Assembly: GCA_030039005.1 (NCBI GenBank)
Contig: JASHQT010000464.1
Coordinates: forward strand, 1-16,034
Source of the DNA: Bryobacteraceae bacterium
GTDB lineage: Bacteria; Acidobacteriota; Terriglobia; Bryobacterales; Bryobacteraceae
DNA length: 16,034 nucleotides
Direction of reading: 5' to 3'
Shown here: positions 6,094 to 13,619 of the stretch, in pieces
Layout: each line of letters opens with the position of its first letter
How positions within the stretch are numbered: the first letter of the stretch is position 1
Made by a program: the position numbers and the translations under genes
Notes under the pieces: generated by a model
What the model saw: only the letters and a program-made list of their open reading frames with translations
The model's database searches: none
Told to the model about the DNA's origin: nothing

Positions 6094-7998
6094 GTGAAAC
6101 TTCCCGTCGCCCGCGAAGACGATCCGAACTCCTCCAACACGCTGTTGCGGGACGACCCGAAGTTCGCCTCGCAAAAGATCGCGTTTTTTCAGTACACCGC
6201 CATCGCCGTCTTCTTGTTCCTGATCACCGGCTTCTGGGACCTCCAGATCCGCAATCCGGAGGTGTACCAGGAGCGCGCGCTCGAAAACAGCGTGAAATCC
6301 ATTCCCGTGCTCGCGCCACGCGGCAAGATCCTGGACCGCGACGGCCGCGTGATCGTCGATAATCATTCCTCCTTCAGCCTCTACCTCTCGCGCGAAAACC
6401 TGAAGATGGAGCATTTGCGGCCCATCGCCGAGGGCCTGAATCTGGATTACGACAGCCTGGTGGCCCGCGTGCGCCGCTTTCAATCCCGCGGCGCGCCCCA
6501 ATATCAGCCCATCCCCATCAAGGAAGAGCTCACGCCCGGTGAGCTGGCCTTCGTGGATGCGCATAAGGATCTCGCCACGTTCCCCGAGCTTGAAGTCATC
6601 CGCGTCCAGCATCGCCTCTATCCGCGCGACGGCATGGCGGCGCACGTGATCGGGTACGTGGGTGAAATCAGCGAATCGGAATTGGATACGCCGGAGTTCG
6701 CGCGCTTTCATCAGGGCGACATCATCGGCAAAGACGGCATCGAGCGCGAATACAACGATCAGCTCATGGGCGTCGACGGACAGAAGCGCGTGGAAGTGGA
6801 CAGCTTCGGCAACGAGCGTCACGTTCTGGACGACAAAGAAGCCACCCCGGGAAAAGATCTGCAGCTCACCATCGACCTCGACCTGCAGGCGGTGGCGGAG
6901 CTGACGCTGGAGAACCGCCGCGGCGCGGTGGTGGCGCTTGACCCGCGCACCGGCGAGGTGCTCGCCATGGTCAGCCGTCCGGCGTTCGATCCGAACCTCT
7001 TCGCCGGCCGTATCCGCTCCAAGGACTGGAAGGACCTGGTCGACAACCCCGCGCACCCTCTCATGAATCGCGCCATCCAGGCGCAGCAGGCGCCCGGGTC
7101 TACGTTCAAACCGATCGTGGCGCTGGCGGGCCTGGAGACCGGAGCCATCGACGATACGTTCAGCGTCAATTGCACCGGTGGCGCAAGTTTCTACGGCAGC
7201 TACCACAAGTGCTGGCACGTCCACGGGACCATTTCGCTGCATCGAGCGATCGTGCAGTCCTGCGATACGTACTTCTATAACGTCGGCAACCGCTTGGGCA
7301 TCGATCGCATCGCCCAATACGCCGAGATGGTCGGCTATGGCCAGAAGACCGGCATCGATCTGCCGCATGAGGCCGAAGGCCTGGTGCCATCCAGCCATTG
7401 GAAGCTGCGCAATTTCCGCGAGCGCTGGTATCCGAGCGAAACCATCTCGGTCGCCATCGGCCAGGGCGCCACGACAGTGACCCCGCTCCAAATGGCCTCG
7501 GCTATCGGCGGCCTCGCCATCGGCGGCATGTGGTATGAGCCGCACCTGGTCAAGGACGCGAAGAATTTGCCGCCTCCACGGCGCGCCGAAATCAACCTGG
7601 AGAATCTGGGAAAGGTGATTTCCGGCATGTGCGGCGTCGTCAACGAAGGCGGCACCGGGGTTCGCGCGCACCTGCCGAGTGTCGAGGTCTGCGGCAAAAC
7701 CGGCAGCGCGCAGTTAGTGTCCAACGCGGCCATCCGTTCCGGCTTCAAAGTGGCGCCGGACATGAAAGACAACGCCTGGTTCGTCGGCTTCGCGCCGCAC
7801 GAGAATCCCGAAATCGTCGTCGCGGCCCTGTTTGAGAACGGCGAGCACGGCCAGTTGGCCGCGCCCATCGTGCGCGACGTCATCAAAGCCTATTTCGATA
7901 AAAAGGCCCGGCTCGCGCAGCCCCAAACGCCCGTCCAACATCTCCCCACCGGCCTGCTGGAAACGCCTCCGCCGGTTCCGCCCACAGAGTTGCAATGA
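6094..7998 (+). CDS. mrdA: Penicillin-binding protein 2, elongasome transpeptidase
   Basis: The 634-residue class B PBP starts at GTG 6094, 6 nt after mreD. It has no SD and no alternative ATG near. One membrane helix lies at about 33-48 (YTAIAVFLFLITGFWD). The pedestal/dimerisation domain begins near 60 with PRGKILDRDG at 75-84. The transpeptidase domain carries the active-site motifs S336-T-F-K339, S389-C-D391 and K534-T-G536. Cys and His residues at 360, 371-377 and 390 lie where E. coli PBP2 binds structural zinc, so a metal site is plausible (inference). It crosslinks peptidoglycan made by RodA during lateral growth and is the target of beta-lactams such as mecillinam in other species. 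The C-terminus ends in a short Pro-rich tail. Its TGA (7996-7998) overlaps an ATG inside a 14-nt direct repeat before rodA. Confidence 0.97.
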   Translation: MKLPVAREDDPNSSNTLLRDDPKFASQKIAFFQYTAIAVFLFLITGFWDLQIRNPEVYQERALENSVKSIPVLAPRGKILDRDGRVIVDNHSSFSLYLSRENLKMEHLRPIAEGLNLDYDSLVARVRRFQSRGAPQYQPIPIKEELTPGELAFVDAHKDLATFPELEVIRVQHRLYPRDGMAAHVIGYVGEISESELDTPEFARFHQGDIIGKDGIEREYNDQLMGVDGQKRVEVDSFGNERHVLDDKEATPGKDLQLTIDLDLQAVAELTLENRRGAVVALDPRTGEVLAMVSRPAFDPNLFAGRIRSKDWKDLVDNPAHPLMNRAIQAQQAPGSTFKPIVALAGLETGAIDDTFSVNCTGGASFYGSYHKCWHVHGTISLHRAIVQSCDTYFYNVGNRLGIDRIAQYAEMVGYGQKTGIDLPHEAEGLVPSSHWKLRNFRERWYPSETISVAIGQGATTVTPLQMASAIGGLAIGGMWYEPHLVKDAKNLPPPRRAEINLENLGKVISGMCGVVNEGGTGVRAHLPSVEVCGKTGSAQLVSNAAIRSGFKVAPDMKDNAWFVGFAPHENPEIVVAALFENGEHGQLAAPIVRDVIKAYFDKKARLAQPQTPVQHLPTGLLETPPPVPPTELQ

Positions 7999-8021
7999 GT
8001 TTCCTCGAATGAGTTTCTGAC
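7994..8021 (+). repeat. 14-nt-period direct repeat with overlapping micro-ORFs before rodA
   Basis: AATGAGTTTC occurs at 7994-8003 and 8008-8017, again exactly 14 nt apart. The mrdA stop TGA (7996) overlaps ATG 7995 as ATGA. That ATG opens MSFLE, stopping at TGA 8010-8012. This stop overlaps ATG 8009, which opens MSF, stopping at TGA 8018-8020. One base later comes the rodA ATG at 8022. No SD precedes rodA. The layout matches the mreC/mreD and mreB/mreC junctions, with different repeat sequences. Confidence 0.65.
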
Positions 8022-9119
8022 ATGGCCGCCGCCGCACACCGCTCTCTCCGCGATTTCGATTGGCTGATGCTGATCCTGGTCTCGGTCATCTGCGCGCTCG
8101 GAATGCTGCAAATCTACAGCGCCACGCGTGACACCCAGTTCACTGAGGCCTGGTGGAAGCAAGGCATATGGATCCTGGCCGGATTCGCGGCCCTGTGGAT
8201 CGGGACGCTGATCGACTATCACACCCTGCTAGGACAGGTGGCCGTCTTCTACGTGCTTTCCGTGGCCACGCTGCTCGCCACTTATGCCGTGGGGACCACC
8301 GTTTTCGGCTCGCGGCGCTGGATCGGGTCTCCGAGTTACCACGTGCAGCCCTCGGAATTCGTTAAACTGGTAATCGTTCTCCTAGTAGCCCGGTACTTAT
8401 CGGAGTTCAAGGGCGATCAGTTGGAACTGCGGGACCTGCTCAAGCTGGCCGGGCTGGTGGGTCTGCCGATGGTTCTGGTGATGATTCAACCGGACCTGGG
8501 CACCGCGCTGACGTTTGTGCCGATCCTGGCCGTGGGTGTTTTTCTTGCGGGGTTTCGTTGGCAGTACGCCGTGGTCGTCCTGGCGATTGTCGCCGTGATT
8601 GCGCCGATCAGCTATTGGCTGGTGTTGAAGGATTATCAACGGCAACGGGTGGTGAGTTTTCTGGATCCGAGTCAGGACCCGAAGGGATCGGGTTACCAGG
8701 TGATCCAGTCGAAAATCGCGGTCGGGGCGGGCGCGCTCTGGGGGCGCGGCGTAACCAAGGGTACGCAAACCCAGGGACGGTTCCTGCCGGTGCCGCAGAA
8801 GGATTTTATCTTTTCGGCTTTTGCCGAAGAGCACGGATTCGTGGGCGTCATCGTGGCGCTCGGGCTATATTTTTTGTTGCTGATGCAGATCGTCCAGAAC
8901 GCGCAGACCGCTTCGGATCGAGCCGGAATGTACATCTGCATGGGGGTAGCGGCATTGTTGTTGTTTCACATATTGGTCAATGTCGGAATGGTGGTGGGAA
9001 GGATGCCGGTTACCGGTATTCCCCTGCCGCTGATGAGTTCCGGCGGATCGAATATCGTAGCGATGTTTTTGATGCTGGGGCTCGTGAATAACGTCCGGCT
9101 CCGGCGATTTGTAAATTGA
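8022..9119 (+). CDS. rodA: SEDS-family peptidoglycan glycosyltransferase RodA
   Basis: The 365-residue polytopic protein has about ten membrane helices, the usual RodA length. Typical SEDS segments are present: QIYSATRDT near 30-38, GSRRWI at 96-101, VQPSEFVKL at 108-116, IQPDLGTAL at 155-163, and a C-terminal VNVGMVVGRMPVTGIPLPLMSSGGSNI at 319-345. Asp261 in PQKDFIFSAFAEEHGF corresponds to the essential Asp of known RodA enzymes (Asp262 in E. coli). RodA polymerises lipid II into glycan strands in complex with the PBP2 encoded immediately upstream. The start ATG 8022 has no SD and follows two overlapping micro-ORFs in a 14-nt repeat. A small hairpin follows the TGA, so rodA is probably the last gene of the operon. 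Confidence 0.97.
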   Translation: MAAAAHRSLRDFDWLMLILVSVICALGMLQIYSATRDTQFTEAWWKQGIWILAGFAALWIGTLIDYHTLLGQVAVFYVLSVATLLATYAVGTTVFGSRRWIGSPSYHVQPSEFVKLVIVLLVARYLSEFKGDQLELRDLLKLAGLVGLPMVLVMIQPDLGTALTFVPILAVGVFLAGFRWQYAVVVLAIVAVIAPISYWLVLKDYQRQRVVSFLDPSQDPKGSGYQVIQSKIAVGAGALWGRGVTKGTQTQGRFLPVPQKDFIFSAFAEEHGFVGVIVALGLYFLLLMQIVQNAQTASDRAGMYICMGVAALLLFHILVNVGMVVGRMPVTGIPLPLMSSGGSNIVAMFLMLGLVNNVRLRRFVN

Positions 9120-9121
9120 AT

Positions 9122-9142
9122 GGCCGGGAAACGGCCGGTTTT
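9122..9142 (+). terminator. Weak intrinsic terminator after rodA
   Basis: GGCCG (9122-9126), loop GGAAA, CGGCC (9132-9136), then GGTTTT, only a few bases after the rodA stop. The stem is five base pairs and the T-run is four, so termination may be partial. Confidence 0.4.
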
Positions 9143-9482
9143 GAGAGATTGAGGGTCAATGAGTTCGATTCCCGCTACTGGTCCGCGTCCGGGATGTCGT
9201 CATCCAGACCAGCGGCAGGGTTGAAGGCCTCTCTCCGGGAGAGTTCGCGCTGACGGCGGTATTGTTGCCGCGAGTTTTTCCGATTCGCCTAGCGCTGCAA
9301 AGCCGCTGCGGCGGACAAGGTGTCGAGATTTGCTTCTCCACCGGGTGAGCGGGGCTCAAAGATTTTGGAGTCGGCGGCGCCGGGCAAACGGTCCTCTGGA
9401 TCACCCGGCGCGGCGGGCTCGCTTGGAGTTCTCCCTCCGCTTTTTCTCAAAGCTCCGTTCCCGCCAGGAACTGTAGGAGCAG
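9143..9482 (+). promoter_or_regulatory. Long structured leader upstream of RNase E/G gene
   Basis: No gene is seen in this 340-nt stretch. It contains two nested hairpins. Hairpin A (9178-9212) has outer stem CTGGTC/GACCAG and inner stem GGATG/CATCC closed by TCGT. Hairpin B (9377-9411) has outer stem GCGCCGGG/CCCGGCGC and inner stem GGTCC/GGATC (one G-U pair) closed by TCT. The SD AGGAG is at 9475-9479, three bases before the ATG. The E. coli rne leader is known to be folded and to mediate autoregulation by RNase E; a similar role here is inference. No clear promoter was found. Confidence 0.4.
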
Positions 9483-11957
9483 ATGAGCAAAGAATTGGTG
9501 ATTTCCGCCAATCGCCACGAAACCAAAGTGGCGATTCTCGAAGACGACCAACTGGTCGAGGTGTACTTCCAGCGCGCGAACGAATATTCGCTCGCCGGAA
9601 GCATTCATAAAGGCCGTGTCACGCGTGTTCTGCCGGGCATGCAGTCGGCTTTCGTCGACCTGGGCCTGGAGCGCGACGCGTTCCTGTATGTTTCGGACTT
9701 TTCCGAAGAGGCCGAGGATTTCGATCGTTTGCCGGCCGGGCGTGAGCCGGGACGTGGAGGCCGGCCGCCGGCGGAGCCCGCGTTCCGGGAAGCTACCCCC
9801 GCCCCCCGCGAGACCCCGCCCGAGGCCGTCGAAGCGGCCGAAGGGGCCGAGCCCGCCACAAGCCCGGAGCCGGTAGCGCCGGAATCCGCCGCGGCTCCGT
9901 CAGCCGAACGTCCCGAGCGCTTCTCGCGTCCGGAACGTGGCGAGCGCGGAGGACGCCGTTCCCGGCGCCGCCGTGGCCGCGGCCGTGGATTCCCCGAATC
10001 CAAGTACGCCTCGGAAGTGTCCCGTCCGCCCCGTTATAGCGAAGCGCCGTCCACTGCTTCGGCCGAGCCGGGCTCGACGGTATCGCCCGCCGAAAGCGCA
10101 CCGCGCGCGGCCAGCGCGGGCGCTGCCGATTTTTCGGTTCTGCCCGGCGAGTCTCTGGCAAAATACTCTCGCTCCGCCGCTCCACGCCAAGAGGAAGCCG
10201 AGCTCGAAATCGAAACGGTGGATGAGCCCGATGCCCCGGACCGTGAGCCACTAGCCGCCGCACTGCCCGAGCCGCTGGCCGAAATCGCCGAAGAAGCTGT
10301 TGAGGAACCGGACGATGCTCCCATCGCCGAAGACAGCGAGATCGTGGCCATGGCGGAAATCGCCGAACCGGAGCCCCTGGAAATCCTCGCTGCCGCCGAA
10401 ATCCTCGCGGCCGAGCCGATCGAAGAAATTGACGAGGCCATGGCCTCGAGCGAACTTCAAGACGAACTGGAGACAGAGCCGGCAGGTTCCGAGTCAGCCG
10501 CCGAGGAAATCGAAGCCGAGTTGCAGGCGGAAGCGGCAGCGGCCGAGACTCCAGCCATCGGCATGCCGCCTCTGTCGGCGCAGGTCCGCGAACAGGGCGG
10601 ACGTTTCCCCCATCGCATGCCGCGCCGCATGCGCCGCAAGATGCGCGGCGGGCACAGTGAGTTCCGCCACAACGGAGAAACGCCGGCGCCCTCTTCAGAA
10701 GCAGGTTTCCCGCCGCCGGAAGCACGCACCGTCACGCGGCCTGAAAGAGCGCCTCTTCCTTCCATCACCGAGTTGTTGAAGGAAGGTCAGGAGATTATCG
10801 TGCAGATCGCCAAGGAGCCGCTCGGACAAAAGGGTGCGCGCATCACCTCACACATTGCGCTCCCCGGGCGCTACGTGGTTTACATGCCGACGCTCGAACA
10901 CACCGGCGTGTCGCGCAAAATTGCGAGCGACGAAGAGCGCCAGCGCCTGAAGCGCATCCTGCAGATCCATCACGCCGGAATCCCCGGTGGCTTCATCGTC
11001 CGCACCGCGGGCGAGGGCAAGAGCGAGGACGAACTGGCGGCCGACATGAATTTTCTGTTCAACCTCTGGCTGGACATCCGCCAGAAGGCTGAAAAGAGGC
11101 CAGCGCCGCTGCTGCTGCATCATGATCTCGACATCGTCCAGCGCACTCTGCGCGATCAGTTCACCGAAGATTTCAAGGCCATCTGGGTGGACAACGAAGA
11201 GCTTTACGAGAGCGTCCTGCACTTCGTCCAGCGCTTCCAGCCCAGCCTGGTGGCGCGCGTCAAGCTGTACACGCGGACGGAACCGGTTTTCGACGCCTTC
11301 AACGTCACCGCCGAGCTCGAAAAGGCGTTGCGGCCCAAGGTCTGGCTCAAATCCGGCGGCCACATCGTGATCAACCAGACCGAGGCGCTGGTGGCGATCG
11401 ACGTGAACACCGGCAAATACGTCGGCCGTTCCAATCGCCTGGAAGACACTATCGTCAAGACCAATACCGAAGCGGTGAAGGAGATCGTGCGCCAAGTCCG
11501 CCTGCGCGACTTGGGTGGCATCATCGTCGTGGATTTCATCGACATGGATGAGCGCAAGAATCGCCAGAAGGTGATGCAGGCGCTTGAAGATGCCATGCGC
11601 AGCGACCGCGCGCCCTACAAAATTCTGCAATTCAACGATTTCGGCTTGGTCGCCATCACGCGCAAACGCGTGAAACAAAGCCTGGAGCGCGCGCTGTGCA
11701 TGCCTTGCCCGCACTGCGAAGGCGCGGGTTACGTCAAGAGCGTCCAGACCGTGGTGAGTGAGATCCTGCAGGAAGCGGGCAAAGTCGCCCGCGCCATTGA
11801 AGGCAAGGATGTCGTCCTGCGCGTGCACCCGGATGTGGCGAAGGTCTTGAAATCCAACCAGAACCAATATCTGGAAGAGCTCGAGGAGTTGTTGCACCGG
11901 CCCGTGCTGGTGAAAGCCGACCCGCTGCTACACCATGAGAAATTCGATCTGGGATGA
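9483..11957 (+). CDS. rng: Ribonuclease E/G with a 350-residue insert in the S1 domain
   Basis: The product is 824 residues. Residues 1-75 form the RNase H-like start and first half of the S1 domain (SIHKGRVTRVLPGMQSAFVDLGLERDAFLYVSD). Residues 76-426 are low-complexity: Pro/Ala/Glu-rich, with a basic Arg/Gly cluster at about 150-170, a strongly acidic stretch at about 237-350 and a second basic cluster RMPRRMRRKMRGG at 378-390. The S1 domain then resumes at SITELLKEGQEIIVQ. Catalytic Asp640 (AIDVNTG) and Asp684/Asp687 (DFIDM) are intact, as is the zinc-link CPHC at 742-745. This single-strand endoribonuclease matures rRNA and starts mRNA decay. RNase G of E. coli is about 490 residues; here the catalytic core is complete and the excess is nearly all the internal insert. 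AGGAG lies three bases before ATG 9483. Naming it rng rather than rne is a convention. Confidence 0.93.
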   Translation: MSKELVISANRHETKVAILEDDQLVEVYFQRANEYSLAGSIHKGRVTRVLPGMQSAFVDLGLERDAFLYVSDFSEEAEDFDRLPAGREPGRGGRPPAEPAFREATPAPRETPPEAVEAAEGAEPATSPEPVAPESAAAPSAERPERFSRPERGERGGRRSRRRRGRGRGFPESKYASEVSRPPRYSEAPSTASAEPGSTVSPAESAPRAASAGAADFSVLPGESLAKYSRSAAPRQEEAELEIETVDEPDAPDREPLAAALPEPLAEIAEEAVEEPDDAPIAEDSEIVAMAEIAEPEPLEILAAAEILAAEPIEEIDEAMASSELQDELETEPAGSESAAEEIEAELQAEAAAAETPAIGMPPLSAQVREQGGRFPHRMPRRMRRKMRGGHSEFRHNGETPAPSSEAGFPPPEARTVTRPERAPLPSITELLKEGQEIIVQIAKEPLGQKGARITSHIALPGRYVVYMPTLEHTGVSRKIASDEERQRLKRILQIHHAGIPGGFIVRTAGEGKSEDELAADMNFLFNLWLDIRQKAEKRPAPLLLHHDLDIVQRTLRDQFTEDFKAIWVDNEELYESVLHFVQRFQPSLVARVKLYTRTEPVFDAFNVTAELEKALRPKVWLKSGGHIVINQTEALVAIDVNTGKYVGRSNRLEDTIVKTNTEAVKEIVRQVRLRDLGGIIVVDFIDMDERKNRQKVMQALEDAMRSDRAPYKILQFNDFGLVAITRKRVKQSLERALCMPCPHCEGAGYVKSVQTVVSEILQEAGKVARAIEGKDVVLRVHPDVAKVLKSNQNQYLEELEELLHRPVLVKADPLLHHEKFDLG

Positions 11958-12016
11958 TCATTGCCTTCTAGTCCATCGAATTTGCAGGTTAGAATGAGGA
12001 GAGCGGAGGTTTGAAC

Positions 12017-12885
<869 letters not shown>

Positions 12886-12889
<4 letters not shown>

Positions 12890-13107
12890 AGCCGGAAAAC
12901 TTCAGCGAACGCGTGGTGGACGTCGACGGCTGGCAGGTAAACCTGACCACGTATCAACTCGGCGAGAAATGGCACACCAAGGCCGACAACGTGTCGCCCG
13001 GCGCGGCGCTGGCGCGCATCGTCGCCGACACGCGCGAGGACGCCGAGAGCCGCGCTCTGGCCCGCGCCAAAGAATTGCTTTCCCGCACCAAGCGCCACGC
13101 GGTGTAG
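12886..13107 (+). CDS. Small conserved-looking protein, 73 aa, coupled to sulfurtransferase
   Basis: GTG 12886 overlaps the sulfurtransferase stop by 4 nt (GTGA), and the frame ends TAG 13105-13107. The protein begins MKPENFSERVVDVDGWQVNL. The first half looks beta-rich (VVDVDGWQVNLTTYQLGEKWHTKADNV has alternating hydrophobics) and the second half is an Ala/Arg-rich amphipathic helix (DAESRALARAKELLSRTKR). It is cytoplasmic, with no cysteines, so it does not itself carry sulfur. The fold could be a small beta-sheet plus helix adaptor. The tight overlap suggests it works with or is dosed alongside the sulfurtransferase. I believe similar short proteins occur beside such genes in Acidobacteria, but I cannot check this. 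Function unknown. Confidence 0.72.
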
Positions 13108-13132
13108 CGCGGCCTGCATGTTAGACTGAAGT

Positions 13133-13160
13133 GCGCGGGCTTCCCGCGCGCTCTTGTCGT
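13133..13160 (+). terminator. Strong GC hairpin between 73-aa gene and tRNA-Ser
   Basis: GCGCGGG (13133-13139), loop CTT, CCCGCGC (13143-13149) is a perfect seven-bp stem, followed by GCTCTTGTCGT, which is only partly T-rich. It lies 25 nt after the small protein's stop and 16 nt before the tRNA. It probably ends the sulfurtransferase transcript, or it may mark the processed leader of the tRNA. Confidence 0.45.
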
Positions 13161-13165
13161 GCCCC

Positions 13166-13255
13166 GGAGAGATGGCCGAGTGGTTGAAGGCGCACGCTTG
13201 GAAAGCGTGTATAGGGGAAACTCTATCGAGGGTTCGAATCCCTCTCTCTCCGCCA
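13166..13255 (+). tRNA. tRNA-Ser (anticodon GGA)
   Basis: A 90-nt class II tRNA. Acceptor stem GGAGAGA (13166-13172) pairs with TCTCTCC (13245-13251), followed by discriminator G and an encoded CCA (13253-13255). Anticodon stem CACGC/GCGTG encloses loop TTGGAAA with anticodon GGA at 13200-13202, reading UCC and UCU. A long variable arm (ATAG...CTAT) and T-arm GAGGG-TTCGAAT-CCCTC confirm serine identity. It sits at the boundary between housekeeping genes and accessory-looking DNA. Confidence 0.97.
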
Positions 13256-13278
13256 CTGTAAAATTGTGCGGCCCGCAC

Positions 13279-13315
13279 ACACGGGTAACAGAACGTTCCT
13301 AAGACATAGGTAACG
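13279..13315. mobile_element. Possible insertion-sequence end remnant after tRNA-Ser
   Basis: Two imperfect copies of a 12-bp motif, ACACGGGTAACA (13279-13290) and ACATAGGTAACG (13304-13315), lie 25 bp apart, just downstream of the tRNA. Read on the minus strand they give GTTACCTATGT and GTTACCCGTGT, which resemble the repeated ends of IS481-type elements as I remember them. No transposase gene or matching second end is seen in the window, so this would be a relic or a site. Confidence 0.3.
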
Positions 13316-13619
13316 GCCAGGCACGGAGTCCTCGCGATCATGGCCATTCGTCCGTATTCCGCCGGATCGCTCAGGGTTCGTTCCCGGAGGATGGGACCCG
13401 GGAGCGTTTCCGTTCTTGAGGGAGCGGCGCGGACCCGACGGGACGAAAGCTCGCGCCGGGCTTCCACGCGTTTACTTCTTTCGGACGCGTCTACGCGTCC
13501 CGCGAATCATTCGTTCGCCGAAGCCGGGACGCGACATTCATGCCGGTTGCACCATCTTGTTGAATTGCGGTGTGAACCGCTTGGGACCGAAAATGAGGAA
13601 GAGGTGCTTCCAACACGAA
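13316..13619. other. Gap without convincing gene upstream of GAF protein
   Basis: About 300 bp with several open frames but no convincing SD or conserved-looking product. It contains a perfect dyad GGACGCG-TCTA-CGCGTCC at 13483-13500 (two ACGCGT hexamers two bases apart) and a small hairpin GCGGT-GTGA-ACCGC at 13567-13580 with a GNRA-type loop. Either could be an operator or leader element of the gene that starts near 13620; neither is followed by a T-run. Confidence 0.35.

Noticed and set aside
6070..7671. Very long open frame antisense to mrdA
   Set aside because: It mirrors the mrdA codons in a GC-rich gene, has an odd composition with no recognisable domain, and the sense frame has full PBP2 motifs.
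9161..9175. GAGTTCGATTCCCGC, resembling a tRNA T-arm after rodA
   Set aside because: The 5' half of the T-stem does not pair with CCCGC, and no acceptor, D or anticodon arm is present; at most a chance or relic fragment.
9253..9281. Small GC hairpin followed by TTTTT in the RNase leader
   Set aside because: The stem is only four base pairs with an eight-base loop; too weak to call a terminator.
12011..12016. TTG start two codons upstream of the sulfurtransferase ATG
   Set aside because: GGAGG ends two bases before the TTG, too close, and is seven bases before ATG 12017, which gives the normal N-terminus.
13416..13619. N-terminal extension of the GAF protein to 13416
   Set aside because: The extra 68 residues are Arg-rich with no domain and span two hairpins; the first recognisable sensor sequence begins at 13620.
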